Positions 5,929-14,256 of a stretch of DNA of 25,549 nucleotides are shown in pieces. This stretch comes from a virus. Position 1 is the stretch's first letter, and each line of letters starts with the position of its first letter. Below the pieces are notes generated by a model, which was not told where the DNA came from, did no database searches, and saw only the letters and a program-made list of their open reading frames with translations. The DNA is taken from positions 1-25,549 of the IMG/VR virus record IMGVR_UViG_3300037070_002093; one strand, given 5' to 3'. A program made the translations under genes and the position numbers.

Positions 5929-7241
5929 TACTTAGCCCCCCGTAAAGCTTGCTCTAGGGCTGCTCGTTCTGAGGCTTCGTCGCCTGTCTTAGGCCCCGTC
6001 TTACGCTGGGCTTTAAGCTTATTACGCGCATCCTGCACTACGTCCTCAATCATCTTAAGCTTAACATCTGGCGCAAGGTTGATAATCGCGGGGTCGTTGT
6101 TCATACGTGCCAGCGTTGGTGCGCTCAACCCGAACGCTAGGAGATTTTCTAGCTTATCCAACCCTGTGCCCTGTGCCGCGTCGTAGGCTGTAGGAGCCCC
6201 GTAGCGCTGACGCATCTGTTCTTGGTCAGCGAGGTTGCCTACTTCACCTGTTAGGCGAGCGAGAAAGGGTAGGGATGCATCTAGTTCTTGGAAGTAGCGG
6301 CGCGTGTTGGTAGGCATACCCATATAGGTGCGGGTAGCCCACGCATCGTAGAACGCTGGCCCAAGAAACTTATTTGTCATGCTACCCTTGATTTCAGGCT
6401 GGGCTTTCTGCCACAGTGTAGACAGGTTATTGATTCGAGGGATAGCCTGTGTTGAATTTTCGCTCGCCTTAGAAATAGCAGTAAACCCTGCAATCTGACG
6501 CGCCTTGTCGATGTCAAGTCTGTTCATCTCAACAGCGCGTGCGACGTCAAGCTTTAGTAGGTCAGGCGCATACTTAATCTTGGCGCGGAAGTCCGCGTCA
6601 TTTTCAGCCGCGCGTGTGCGGCCAGCGTATGTCAGGTCTTGTTCTTTTTCACCCTTACGGCGTGCTAGGGCTGCGGCTTCTGTTTCCTTGGCCACCTGCT
6701 CCTTAGCCATGCCAGTGTTGTATTCCTTGTTAAAGGCATCAGCAGCTTCAGCGTCTCTGTTAAAGGCTTCTGAGTTCTGGAGACGTTCGCGTGTGGCCCC
6801 GGCTGTATTAATAAGGTTAGCAATTCCACTCAGACCCTCTTGCTGATTGAACGGCTTCCCTGACGCTAGGCGCTGCTGCATTAATTCCTCAGGACGTGGC
6901 ACCTGCCCTGATTCTGTAACCTTACGTAGCTCCGCCGCAATGGGGCCAATAACAGACGCCTCCGGGGGCGCTAGCTGCATAATGTTGCCGTTAGCACTCC
7001 CTGTAATCCCCTTGCGGTCCCTGTCAGTAAGCTGTTGCGGCTGCACTAAGCCAGCGCGGAGCTTTTCTGTTAGGTTCGCAATGTTTGTGCGTTCATCATC
7101 AGCCCGCTGTCGCTCTCCAATAAGGCGCGACTCTTCAGCCTGACGCTCCATGTAAAGCTTGTTCTGGATTTCCTTGTCAGCGATGCTCCCCAAAGACTGC
7201 CCGAAAGCAGCTAGGGCTCTGCCTATGCGACGTGATGCCAT
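5928..7241 (-). CDS. probable internal virion protein (437 aa)
   Basis: A long, highly charged and mainly helical protein. Residues ~20-110 and ~150-240 are rich in Arg/Glu/Ala/Gln with heptad-like spacing, suggesting extended coiled coils, and the C-terminus is again helical and basic. There is no signal peptide or membrane span. The size and composition fit an inner-core or ejection protein packaged with the DNA. It is coupled to the next gene through TAATG. The start at 7241 has no clear Shine-Dalgarno; it follows the upstream stop by 12 nt. No family recognised. Confidence 0.62.
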   Translation of the reverse strand: MASRRIGRALAAFGQSLGSIADKEIQNKLYMERQAEESRLIGERQRADDERTNIANLTEKLRAGLVQPQQLTDRDRKGITGSANGNIMQLAPPEASVIGPIAAELRKVTESGQVPRPEELMQQRLASGKPFNQQEGLSGIANLINTAGATRERLQNSEAFNRDAEAADAFNKEYNTGMAKEQVAKETEAAALARRKGEKEQDLTYAGRTRAAENDADFRAKIKYAPDLLKLDVARAVEMNRLDIDKARQIAGFTAISKASENSTQAIPRINNLSTLWQKAQPEIKGSMTNKFLGPAFYDAWATRTYMGMPTNTRRYFQELDASLPFLARLTGEVGNLADQEQMRQRYGAPTAYDAAQGTGLDKLENLLAFGLSAPTLARMNNDPAIINLAPDVKLKMIEDVVQDARNKLKAQRKTGPKTGDEASERAALEQALRGAK

Positions 7242-7253
7242 AGTAATTACTTA

Positions 7254-7685
7254 TTACTGTTGCTGTTGAAGTGCGGCTAGGATGGCTTCAATAAGAGAGC
7301 TAGTGCCCCCGTCTGCTGAGCCTTCCTGATACATCTGCGAGGGTTCCAACATGCCGCTGATGCGTGGGAGTTTGCGGCTAAACTTCGGCTGCATAACCTC
7401 GTCACCTGACATCTGTGGTTGGTATGTTGAGGCGTCAAGCCCCCCGGCTGCCACTGGAGAGGGCGCTACTTCTTCTTGGGGAGCCGCGATGTTGCCATCT
7501 ACTGGCCCGTCTGTGACTTCTACAGGAGGGAGCCCCGGTCCGTCGATAGGCTCATCACCTGGACCGACTGGCCCGTCAGCGCCTAACGCTGGTGCCTCTG
7601 GTTCGCCTAATCCGGCCTGCGCTCGTGGGTCGCCGCCGTTAAGTAATGCATCTAACTCTTCGTTGTCAATTCTCTGCTGTGCCAT
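7254..7685 (-). CDS. acidic Pro/Gly-rich virion-associated protein (143 aa)
   Basis: Acidic, low-complexity protein. Residues ~15-80 are dominated by Pro, Gly, Asp and Ala (for example LGADGPVGPGDEPIDGPG), followed by a short mixed segment, and it ends in a Gln run. It is probably disordered. The start overlaps the upstream stop as TAATG. In this position it may be a linker or chaperone for the neighbouring internal proteins. No family recognised; the coding call rests on the clean coupling and frame. Confidence 0.58.
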   Translation of the reverse strand: MAQQRIDNEELDALLNGGDPRAQAGLGEPEAPALGADGPVGPGDEPIDGPGLPPVEVTDGPVDGNIAAPQEEVAPSPVAAGGLDASTYQPQMSGDEVMQPKFSRKLPRISGMLEPSQMYQEGSADGGTSSLIEAILAALQQQQ

Positions 7686-8635
7686 TAGTAATACCCACCT
7701 GTGCTAGTGTTAGTAGCGTTAATAATGTCCTGAATTATCTGGTCGATAGACTTCGCGTTTGTCGCCGCTGTGTTGCTATCTGCCACGTCTCGGTCTAGCT
7801 GTAGGCGTCCTAACCCTAGCTGTGACTCAAGAAGCTGCCCCGCTTGACGAAAGGCGCTGTCGGCCCCGAAGCGGTCTCTGTCGAGCGCTAGGGAGTCGCG
7901 TAGGTGTGATTGATTCGCTTGCGCTATGGCGTTCTGGAGCAAGTTGTTTTCGCGGTTGACCCCTAGCCCTAGAGCATCCATGAAACGCCCGCTAGCGGCC
8001 TGTTGTTCGTTGCTGTAGATATCTCTCAGCCCTGTGGCATAGTCAGCGCCCAGACGTGCGTCTAGGCCCTCAAGGGAGCTAGCTTCTACGCCAGACGGTG
8101 CCCCTGAGACACTTAACATTCCTCTATTAGCGAGGTTCGCGCGGTTCTGTTTTACGAGCCCCTGACGTGAGCGGTCTAGGGCGTCCTTGATGCTCTCGTG
8201 GCGAGCCTTAACAAGCTTGTCGTCAAAGTTCCCACCACCACTTAATACCTTATCTAGATAGCCCTCTAGCTTGTTCTGGAACCCTGACACGGGCGAGCCC
8301 ATACCTGACATTACATTTGTGCCCTCTACGGGACTTAGCCCCCCGAAGCCCTTTTGCATCTGTGCGTAAGCGCCCTCGTCACCTGCATCTACAGCGAGAC
8401 CCATACCCTTAGCTTGATTACGGAACGCGCTTAGGGCGTCCTGTGTGCCCTGTGCTTGGTCGCCCCCGAATGGGCTAGCTGGGGCTTGCGGAGCCTGTGG
8501 CGCTTCTGGCGTAGCTGCGTTAGTCATCCCTGGTAGCGCTGGCATCGATGGAATGTTAGGTGGGTTAAATCCCCCACCCGGCACCATCTGACCAAACATG
8601 TCGTTGTAATCGTATTCGTAAGGGTTATTAGCCAA
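7685..8635 (-). CDS. probable internal/tail-associated virion protein (316 aa)
   Basis: The first ~75 residues are Pro/Ala/Gln/Gly-rich and probably disordered (MANNPYEYDYNDMFGQ then PEAPQAPQAP). From ~125 on it is helical with many Arg/Asp/Leu/Gln residues (SIKDALDRSRQGLVKQ, LQNAIAQANQ) and ends with a Gly-Tyr-Tyr tail. The pattern of a disordered N-terminus and long helical body resembles podoviral internal virion proteins. It overlaps the 3' end of the upstream gene by 8 nt and is coupled to the next by TAATG. Role inferred from context. Confidence 0.6.
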   Translation of the reverse strand: MANNPYEYDYNDMFGQMVPGGGFNPPNIPSMPALPGMTNAATPEAPQAPQAPASPFGGDQAQGTQDALSAFRNQAKGMGLAVDAGDEGAYAQMQKGFGGLSPVEGTNVMSGMGSPVSGFQNKLEGYLDKVLSGGGNFDDKLVKARHESIKDALDRSRQGLVKQNRANLANRGMLSVSGAPSGVEASSLEGLDARLGADYATGLRDIYSNEQQAASGRFMDALGLGVNRENNLLQNAIAQANQSHLRDSLALDRDRFGADSAFRQAGQLLESQLGLGRLQLDRDVADSNTAATNAKSIDQIIQDIINATNTSTGGYY

Positions 8636-9314
8636 GGCTTGCCAACACTTTCTTTAATTCTTCCATCGCTGGGTCAACAGCGCGCGCCTGCGTCGGCTGG
8701 ATGCCCTGATTCTGGATGCCTACCTGAAAAGGCAGCCCCGGAACGCGTGTCTGGAAATTCAGCGCGGGCACACCGGGGTTGTTCAACCCACGAGATGTTA
8801 GGTTAATACGCGCAAGGGCACTCGGCCCTAGGGTCGCGCGGAGCTTACTTAACATTACCTCTGGGTTGTTGCCAGGGATTTTCTTGTTCTTAAAGCTCTG
8901 GCGCTTATCGCCCTCGTCCCCAAAGAGCCCCTGGAGCCCCGCCCCAATGCCTGCTTTAATCATTTCTGGGGACGTTAAGCTATCCATGAGCTTGCCCCCG
9001 AGTCCCTTTGTTGCCACGTCTTTTACTCCATCTACAACGTTAGCGTTAACGCTGCTCATTACCTTACCTGTGCCGTTGCCTAGGAAGCCCCCCGGTGCCT
9101 TGATACCCTTAGCCACTCCGGGTATAGCGCCCAGACCGGCCCCTAGAAGCACTCCCTTGGCTCCCTGACCGCTTACTTTGGCGTTGGCAGCCCCTAGCCC
9201 TGCCCCCATGAGCGCGGCTCCTAGAGGCTGTAGGCCGGGAATAAACATAGTGGCAACCGGCGCTATTTTAAGCGCTGCTTTGCCAAGTCCTTTAAAGAAT
9301 CCACCTAGTCCCAT
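8628..9314 (-). CDS. glycine-zipper ejection-type protein (228 aa)
   Basis: The N-terminal ~100 residues are strongly hydrophobic and Gly/Ala-rich with repeated GxxxG spacing (GLGGFFKGLGKAALK, LMGAGLGAANAK, LLGAGLGAIPGV). This is typical of proteins that insert into membranes as small pore-forming helices. The C-terminal part is polar. A protein of this type among the internal-protein genes of a short-tailed phage suggests a role in the trans-envelope channel for DNA ejection, comparable to T7 gp14 or P22 gp7 in function, though I claim no homology. Minus-strand AAGAG precedes the ATG at a suitable distance. Confidence 0.62.
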   Translation of the reverse strand: MGLGGFFKGLGKAALKIAPVATMFIPGLQPLGAALMGAGLGAANAKVSGQGAKGVLLGAGLGAIPGVAKGIKAPGGFLGNGTGKVMSSVNANVVDGVKDVATKGLGGKLMDSLTSPEMIKAGIGAGLQGLFGDEGDKRQSFKNKKIPGNNPEVMLSKLRATLGPSALARINLTSRGLNNPGVPALNFQTRVPGLPFQVGIQNQGIQPTQARAVDPAMEELKKVLASLG

Positions 9315-9324
9315 AATGAAACTC

Positions 9325-9789
9325 TTATTGAAACGATATATCGCGCCAGCGGTCCGCTAAGTAGCATAGAATCAGTGTTTTACCAGTGCTGATAGCTCTG
9401 TCAGCCGCGCTTGCTGAAACGATACGGTTTTGAGCATCAGAGTTTCCGTCCTGATGCTTAGCTGTGATAGTCCCCGCGCCTGTGGTGTGCAGGATAAGCA
9501 CTGCTCCCTCAATCTCGGGCGCGATGATGCCTGTTAGATTAACCGCTGTGCCCCCAGTGAAGTGCAACACACCTGTTTTCATGTAGTTCAGGTTGTTTGT
9601 GTTGGCTGTGGGAGCCAGCGCGTAGACTGCCTTGTTGAAGCTATTAGTAGCTTTATTTAGGCTCTTATGAACCGCTGTTAGCTCGTCTTGGAGAAACTTA
9701 ACAATTCCTCTAATGGCGTCCTCTGTGGCGTGGTTATCGCCGTTTCTGATAGCCGTGTAGGACGGAATTGGTAACTCTATTCTTGACAT
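9325..9789 (-). CDS. tail-appendage-like virion protein (154 aa)
   Basis: Residues 1-60 form a helical region (EDAIRGIVKFLQDELTAVHK) suited to trimerisation. Residues ~65-154 are beta-rich (TGVLHFTGGTAVNLTGI, GAVLILHTTGAGTITAKH) and end in an aromatic strand, a plan seen in short tail-fibre or spike tips. It directly follows the 669-aa tail gene. The start at 9789 lacks a clear ribosome site; a perfect extended -10 motif (TGCTATAAT, minus strand) lies right in front of it but would place transcription inside the gene. Receptor-binding or tail-closure role is inference. Confidence 0.6.
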   Translation of the reverse strand: MSRIELPIPSYTAIRNGDNHATEDAIRGIVKFLQDELTAVHKSLNKATNSFNKAVYALAPTANTNNLNYMKTGVLHFTGGTAVNLTGIIAPEIEGAVLILHTTGAGTITAKHQDGNSDAQNRIVSASAADRAISTGKTLILCYLADRWRDISFQ

Positions 9790-9804
9790 GATTATAGCAT
9801 TTAA

Positions 9805-11814
9805 TTACGGCATGCGGCGCTTCAGGCCGGGAAGCACCTGATAAGCAAGGGTAAACCCTTCCAAACTCCAGCTTCCGTCGTCTGAGTTGTCATAAATGCG
9901 TAATCTTAGCCCCTCGTCATGGAGATAACGCCCAAGCGTATCTTGTAGCAGCGCCATAGCCTGCGAACTCGATTGGGCAACAATCAGCGTGTCACCGTCC
10001 GCACTCAAGATAGTGTCGCCGTCTGAGCTTAACAAACTAAACGCGCCGGGTTGAATAGTCGTGCTACCCTCCGCGGCGGCTTCGTCAGGGGTATTCCCAG
10101 CAATCCATTCAATTGTTAAGATAACGTTGTTATCTGTCTCGAACAAGAAGTCAGCCCAGCGCCAACGTTTTGTATGGCTCAGCGCGGGTTGTTTTTGCTC
10201 GTTAGTTCCGTATAGGGTCTTCGTCATCCACTGCGCGCGGAAGACAGCCCCGTCGAAGTTGTTGCCTGACCAGAGCTTATAGCAATAGCCACCTGTAGTC
10301 GTGCTAGGCGACCCAGCTAGAAGCGTCTGCGCGGTATCGCTACTTTCTACTTCACGGGCGCACGAAAATGCCCACTCGCGTTCATACCATACGCCCCAGC
10401 GGTAGTTCCATGTCACGCCGATAGAGGGCTCAGAGGCGCTACCGCCTGGAAATAGCCACGTAATCTCGTTGCGAACGTGGTCTTCAAGACACACTACCTT
10501 GCTACGGTGCGTGTAATTGAACGTTGATAGCGTTGTCTTCTTTGGGTGCGAGATAATAACATCGCTCACACCGTCGAAGATTCTGATATCGCCAAGGGGT
10601 GTAAAGTAAGCCAGCGTTACCGAGGGCGCAATCTGCACCTTCCCTAGCTGGTCAACATAGCGGGCACCAGCAGGGACGCGGGCCACACTTCTGTGGCTCA
10701 CAGCCCCCGTCTGCGCGTTAGTTTTGTCTCTAACCCAGTCAAAACTAGACCCTGATATTGTGCCCGTTCCGCTGACTGTCCACACGGAGCGCTCTTGGAA
10801 GACCACTAAGTGGCCCTCAAAGTCGCCACGAGCCCCCGTAATAACGTCCCCCATTGTTTCTTGGTCGTTAAACGGGAACTGGTTTTCATTGTAGACACTA
10901 TCGGCGTCCCCCGCGTCTGACCACCAGCCCGTCTGAGGGGCGGCGTCAGTGCGGAAATACCACATACGTTGTTTATGGGGTTCACAGAAGTAAACTCCCG
11001 TAGGCGGTGCGTCTCCGTGTTCCTCAAGCACACGTTCCTCTAGCACCGTCTCGTCTGTGATGTTATCTGTATAGGCTACCGTTGTGCGGCCATCGACATA
11101 ACTAACGAACCTGAAAATCTTCCCTGTGCCTGTAGTGCGATAGATTTCATACCCTACCACTGTGCCATCGCTGTCGGCAGTCCATGTTAGGGCTCCCTGC
11201 TCACCCTCTAGTGAGAGCACCGTAGAGGCCGCTGAGGCAAGCTTACGCTCACCAGCGCTTGTAATAGGCAGTAGACGCCACTGATAGGTTCCTGTCAGGT
11301 TCCCTGTGCCGCTAGCCGTGCTGCTAGGCGTGTTCATCTGTGTGCCACCTGAAGTCGCCCAAGTGGTTCCATCGAAGGTTCTCACAGCCACTACGCCGTT
11401 CGCCATGAACATGTCGCTGCCTAGCTGGGCGAAGTCAGGAGTTTTGTTGATGCTCCCCGCCCCTAGGTCTTCTACGAATGTCCATGTCACGCCAAGGTCG
11501 TCTGAATACCAGATTTCTGCTTCATTAACTCCGTCGTCGAAGTAGCCAAACACACGGCGCGTAAAAGAGCCAGACGTGCTAGCGCGGTAGGGAAATAGCT
11601 CACGTAATAGGGTTGCACTGGCTCCGACATTAGTTGTCACCGCTGCGCTGTTCTGCTTCACGTAGCCTAATATCTTCTTCGCGCGGCCATATTTATCAAT
11701 CCACAGGTTCTTACTCCCACCCGAACTTAACACGTCAGGCAGAATGATACTGTGGATAGCTTCTTGGCTGCCCAAAAACGCATCGAACGTTTGGATTGTG
11801 ACTGGAATGCTCAT
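9805..11814 (-). CDS. large tail protein with Fn3-like segment (669 aa)
   Basis: The longest tail gene in the window. It is almost entirely beta-rich with many short WxxD/FDG-type turns, as in beta-propeller or stacked-barrel tail hub proteins. A segment around residues 165-265 (YQWRLLPITSAGERKLAS, then GYEIYRTTGTG) looks like a fibronectin III-type domain. Near the C-terminus there is a short internal repeat (LLSSDGDTILSADGDTLIVA). The final part (GSWSLEGFTLAYQV) resembles the end of podoviral tail-nozzle or stabilisation proteins. Its start overlaps the upstream stop as TAATG. Probable role: central tail structure to which fibres attach. Confident as virion protein; exact position in the tail is inferred. 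Confidence 0.7.
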   Translation of the reverse strand: MSIPVTIQTFDAFLGSQEAIHSIILPDVLSSGGSKNLWIDKYGRAKKILGYVKQNSAAVTTNVGASATLLRELFPYRASTSGSFTRRVFGYFDDGVNEAEIWYSDDLGVTWTFVEDLGAGSINKTPDFAQLGSDMFMANGVVAVRTFDGTTWATSGGTQMNTPSSTASGTGNLTGTYQWRLLPITSAGERKLASAASTVLSLEGEQGALTWTADSDGTVVGYEIYRTTGTGKIFRFVSYVDGRTTVAYTDNITDETVLEERVLEEHGDAPPTGVYFCEPHKQRMWYFRTDAAPQTGWWSDAGDADSVYNENQFPFNDQETMGDVITGARGDFEGHLVVFQERSVWTVSGTGTISGSSFDWVRDKTNAQTGAVSHRSVARVPAGARYVDQLGKVQIAPSVTLAYFTPLGDIRIFDGVSDVIISHPKKTTLSTFNYTHRSKVVCLEDHVRNEITWLFPGGSASEPSIGVTWNYRWGVWYEREWAFSCAREVESSDTAQTLLAGSPSTTTGGYCYKLWSGNNFDGAVFRAQWMTKTLYGTNEQKQPALSHTKRWRWADFLFETDNNVILTIEWIAGNTPDEAAAEGSTTIQPGAFSLLSSDGDTILSADGDTLIVAQSSSQAMALLQDTLGRYLHDEGLRLRIYDNSDDGSWSLEGFTLAYQVLPGLKRRMP

Positions 11815-12881
11815 TAACCGCGAATTGCCCCTTCAATACCTGACTGTAAGATAGTTGGAGAGCCGTTGTCGCCACGCCACGTTGTGGTTCCGCTGGCAGT
11901 TGAGTATTCAAGCCACGCTAGATACTGATAACCCACCGTTGCGGCCCCTCGATAACGACAGTGATGAGAAATAACCTCACCAGCCGCGTTTGTTAGACCA
12001 CTCATTTCAATACGGCCGCTTGGGGTAGTCGTGCTGGAGTGCCCAATAGCCACGCCACGTTGCACGCCTGCCGAGTGACTAGAGTTCGCCAGCACATCAG
12101 CATCAACTAAGTCCTCAGACACACCAATAATAAAGGCAAGTTGGTTTGCAGCCGCACCGTTAGCCTGTCGCCATGTGGCAGTTGTATAGTTCCAGCTATC
12201 TGTCGCTTCAACTACACGCATTGGGCGGTCTACACGGTTGTAGTAGTTCCATACAAAACGCTTCGAAGCGCTATCTTCCGTTTGACCACTTACGGTGCCA
12301 GTTCGCATGCAACCTACGAATCTCAAACCCGTAGAGCCAGTCTTCACTAATACGCCGTCTTGCGTTGTCAGGGCTGTTGCGCGCGTCGTGTCGTTAGTCC
12401 ACGCTGTTAAGTTAAGCTGTGGCGTGCCACTGTTGTAGTCCACAAACACGTCATACATTTGACTTGTCGTAGCGGGCACTGCGATAGAAAGCTGACTTTG
12501 ACTTACAATCACCCACGCTGAACCTGTATACAGAGCGATAGTGTTACCAACATACGGAGTAAAGTAGAGTGTTGTTGCCCCTGTGACATCACCTGTTGTC
12601 ACAGGCACTCCAGTTGTTAAGGTAAGTCTGTGGCTTACTTCGCTCTTAACGTATGGCACACCTGTATGGTTAGCAGCACTGAGTAAGTATGATGCTTCTA
12701 GCCCGTCGAGCTTATCGGCGTCAAGGTTTGTGACTTTTGTGCTAGCGGCAGCCACGGCAAACGGAGCATTCGCGCCTCTGTCGAACGTCCACAGGGCGGT
12801 AATTGTAGCGATAGACTCTAGAATAGCTAGCGTCTTTGCGCTCAGCGCGGCTGTTGTGTTGGTAACTGATACTGTAGCCAT
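11814..12881 (-). CDS. tail-fibre-like protein (355 aa)
   Basis: The N-terminal region carries the motif NLDADKLDGLEASYL around residue 50. This is the characteristic [N/A]-L-x-A-D-x-L-D-G segment found in many phage tail fibres just ahead of the beta-rich shaft. The rest is Thr/Ser/Gly/Ala-rich beta sequence with few charged residues, ending without a recognisable enzymatic or chaperone domain. AGG on the minus strand lies 7 nt before ATG 12881. It sits between a group of small beta-rich proteins and the large tail protein. Likely receptor-binding or fibre protein; length is short for a full fibre, so it may form a tip or work with neighbours. Confidence 0.7.
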   Translation of the reverse strand: MATVSVTNTTAALSAKTLAILESIATITALWTFDRGANAPFAVAAASTKVTNLDADKLDGLEASYLLSAANHTGVPYVKSEVSHRLTLTTGVPVTTGDVTGATTLYFTPYVGNTIALYTGSAWVIVSQSQLSIAVPATTSQMYDVFVDYNSGTPQLNLTAWTNDTTRATALTTQDGVLVKTGSTGLRFVGCMRTGTVSGQTEDSASKRFVWNYYNRVDRPMRVVEATDSWNYTTATWRQANGAAANQLAFIIGVSEDLVDADVLANSSHSAGVQRGVAIGHSSTTTPSGRIEMSGLTNAAGEVISHHCRYRGAATVGYQYLAWLEYSTASGTTTWRGDNGSPTILQSGIEGAIRG

Positions 12882-12889
12882 TTAATAAC

Positions 12890-13507
12890 CTATTGTCTTG
12901 TCATCTTGCGACGGCCGAAGATTTGGATTGGCACCACTGGGGCTGCCACGCCGTTGTCTAAGACCACTGCGGGGACTATCCATGTGGCTGAAACCACGCC
13001 AGCAGCCAGAGTCACCGCACCCGGTGTTAAGGTTGCGGCTGGAACCACCCAAGAAGCGCTTAGGGCGGCTGCTGCAAGGGTTACTTCAGCACTTAATACT
13101 GAGGCCCCTACTTGCCATGCGGCGCTTACAGCGCCCGCTGTGATGGTCTGGTCGCCCCCGTCAGCGCTTAACGCGGCTGTTGGGACGTTCCATGCGGCAC
13201 TTACGACGCCTGCTGCTAGGGTGACTTGTCCCGGTGTTAATACAGCGCTGGGCACAACCCACGTTGCTACCGCTGAGGCAGGCGTTAGGGTGACTGGCGT
13301 TGTTAGGGTTACGCTAGGCACTACCCATGACGCGCTAACGACACCAGCAGCGAGCGTTACTGGTGTAGCTAATGTCGGTGCTGGGACAACCCACAGCGCA
13401 CTTACAACCCCGGCCGAGAAGTTGATATCTCCCCCGCCGCCACCTTCTGCGGGCGGGATAGCCATCGAGTTGATGTTCGGGTCGGTGTTAAGTCTAATAA
13501 AACTCAT
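12890..13507 (-). CDS. seven-repeat beta-rich virion protein (205 aa)
   Basis: After a short N-terminus and a poly-Gly linker (~22-26) the protein consists of seven tandem ~22-residue units. Each has the pattern VTLAAGVVSAsWxVPxxxL, with the tryptophans at residues 39, 61, 83, 106, 131, 153 and 176. The C-terminus is a short basic tail (GRRKMTRQ). Hydrophobic alternation with one Trp per unit suggests a beta-solenoid or strand-addition repeat, well suited to an elongated surface appendage. The start is coupled to the upstream stop by TAATG. No enzymatic motif. Unit number could vary by slippage. Virion role is inferred from position among tail and decoration genes. Confidence 0.72.
   Translation of the reverse strand: MSFIRLNTDPNINSMAIPPAEGGGGGDINFSAGVVSALWVVPAPTLATPVTLAAGVVSASWVVPSVTLTTPVTLTPASAVATWVVPSAVLTPGQVTLAAGVVSAAWNVPTAALSADGGDQTITAGAVSAAWQVGASVLSAEVTLAAAALSASWVVPAATLTPGAVTLAAGVVSATWIVPAVVLDNGVAAPVVPIQIFGRRKMTRQ
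12962..13423 (-). repeat. seven imperfect ~66-bp tandem coding repeats
   Basis: The DNA under the repeat protein is itself repetitive, with recurrent words such as GTTACGGT-, GGCGTTAAG- and CCACG-type segments at 66-75 bp spacing. The protein repeats are better conserved than the DNA, so the units are old and held by selection at protein level. Confidence 0.6.
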
Positions 13508-14256
13508 TAGCGTGCGAGACCCGGCTTAAAAGGACCGGGACGAAGCTTGCCGAGGTTAGGAATGTTGGAGCATAGAAACGGTGTTGGCTCCATTGGGATT
13601 TCCACCAAGAACGCTCCCCAACCTGACACACCAGCACTAAGCGTTAATGTCCCTGTGATGGTGCCTGTTGAACCTGCGTTGACGTTCTCGCGATAGGCGA
13701 GAGTGCTGGCACAGAACAACACGGAATCACCGCTGTCGGCAGTGGCGTCCTCGGCCTCGGTGTAAGACCCTGGAGGCGCGAAACTCATGGCTCCAGCGCC
13801 CGCAGTTGCGTCCGGGTCGCCCATGCCGACGAACACGATGTCGCTTCCCTGCGCCGCGGTCAGGCCGGTCGCGTTGACCGATACAGGTGATGCGTTGCTT
13901 GAGTTGTTAGTAGCCGTAGTAAGTGTTGGTGCTGTAGTTGTGCTGCGGCCACTAAGTAACATGCACTGCAACAACCAATCGGCGGAAGAGATACCGATGT
14001 CCGTATAGGCATATGAACCAGCATCGGCGGCGCTGAGGCGCTTCCACGCGACCTGAAACCGCTGACCGTCAGGTGTGGCAACCGACGTGTCCACCAATTC
14101 CGTGAAACCAGACGGCAGGTCCGCCGTGGGGTCTGTGGCTGCGCTGTCCAAAGACAACACCAATATCGCGATGTCGTTGATAGCTGCCCCGGAAGGAACT
14201 GCTACAGTCGGCAAGGTGTCTTGTCCGCCGTTCGTGGTCGAGTCTCGGTATGCCAT
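13507..14256 (-). CDS. beta-rich virion protein (249 aa)
   Basis: Thr/Ser/Ala/Gly-rich protein with a jelly-roll-like pattern of strands (AAINDIAILVLSLDSA, GSDIVFVGMGDPDA, GSTGTITGTLTLSAGVSGW) and no signal peptide. I know this general pattern from phage structural proteins of unknown role, often near fibre genes. The C-terminus ends in a basic PGPFKPGLAR tail that resembles the tails of neighbouring proteins. TAATG overlap with the upstream gene. Probably a decoration or appendage protein; an adhesin with a carbohydrate-binding fold is an alternative. Confidence 0.62.
   Translation of the reverse strand: MAYRDSTTNGGQDTLPTVAVPSGAAINDIAILVLSLDSAATDPTADLPSGFTELVDTSVATPDGQRFQVAWKRLSAADAGSYAYTDIGISSADWLLQCMLLSGRSTTTAPTLTTATNNSSNASPVSVNATGLTAAQGSDIVFVGMGDPDATAGAGAMSFAPPGSYTEAEDATADSGDSVLFCASTLAYRENVNAGSTGTITGTLTLSAGVSGWGAFLVEIPMEPTPFLCSNIPNLGKLRPGPFKPGLAR

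Noticed and set aside
5610-7143. Several plus-strand frames of 68-113 codons opposite the internal-protein genes
   Set aside because: Low-complexity translations, no ribosome sites, and fully overlapped by longer, coupled minus-strand genes.
9791-9799. Perfect extended -10 (TGCTATAAT, minus strand) before the 154-aa gene
   Set aside because: No -35 is present, and the start of transcription would fall just inside the gene it precedes, so it cannot serve that gene from its ATG. Kept only as a note.
12962-13423. Regular ~66-bp repeats as a CRISPR array
   Set aside because: Units are coding, imperfect and contiguous, without identical repeats separated by unique spacers.
12906-13529. 207-codon plus-strand frame
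   Set aside because: It is the antisense shadow of the seven-repeat gene; the repeat keeps the opposite frame open. The minus-strand frame has coupled neighbours and a sensible protein pattern.
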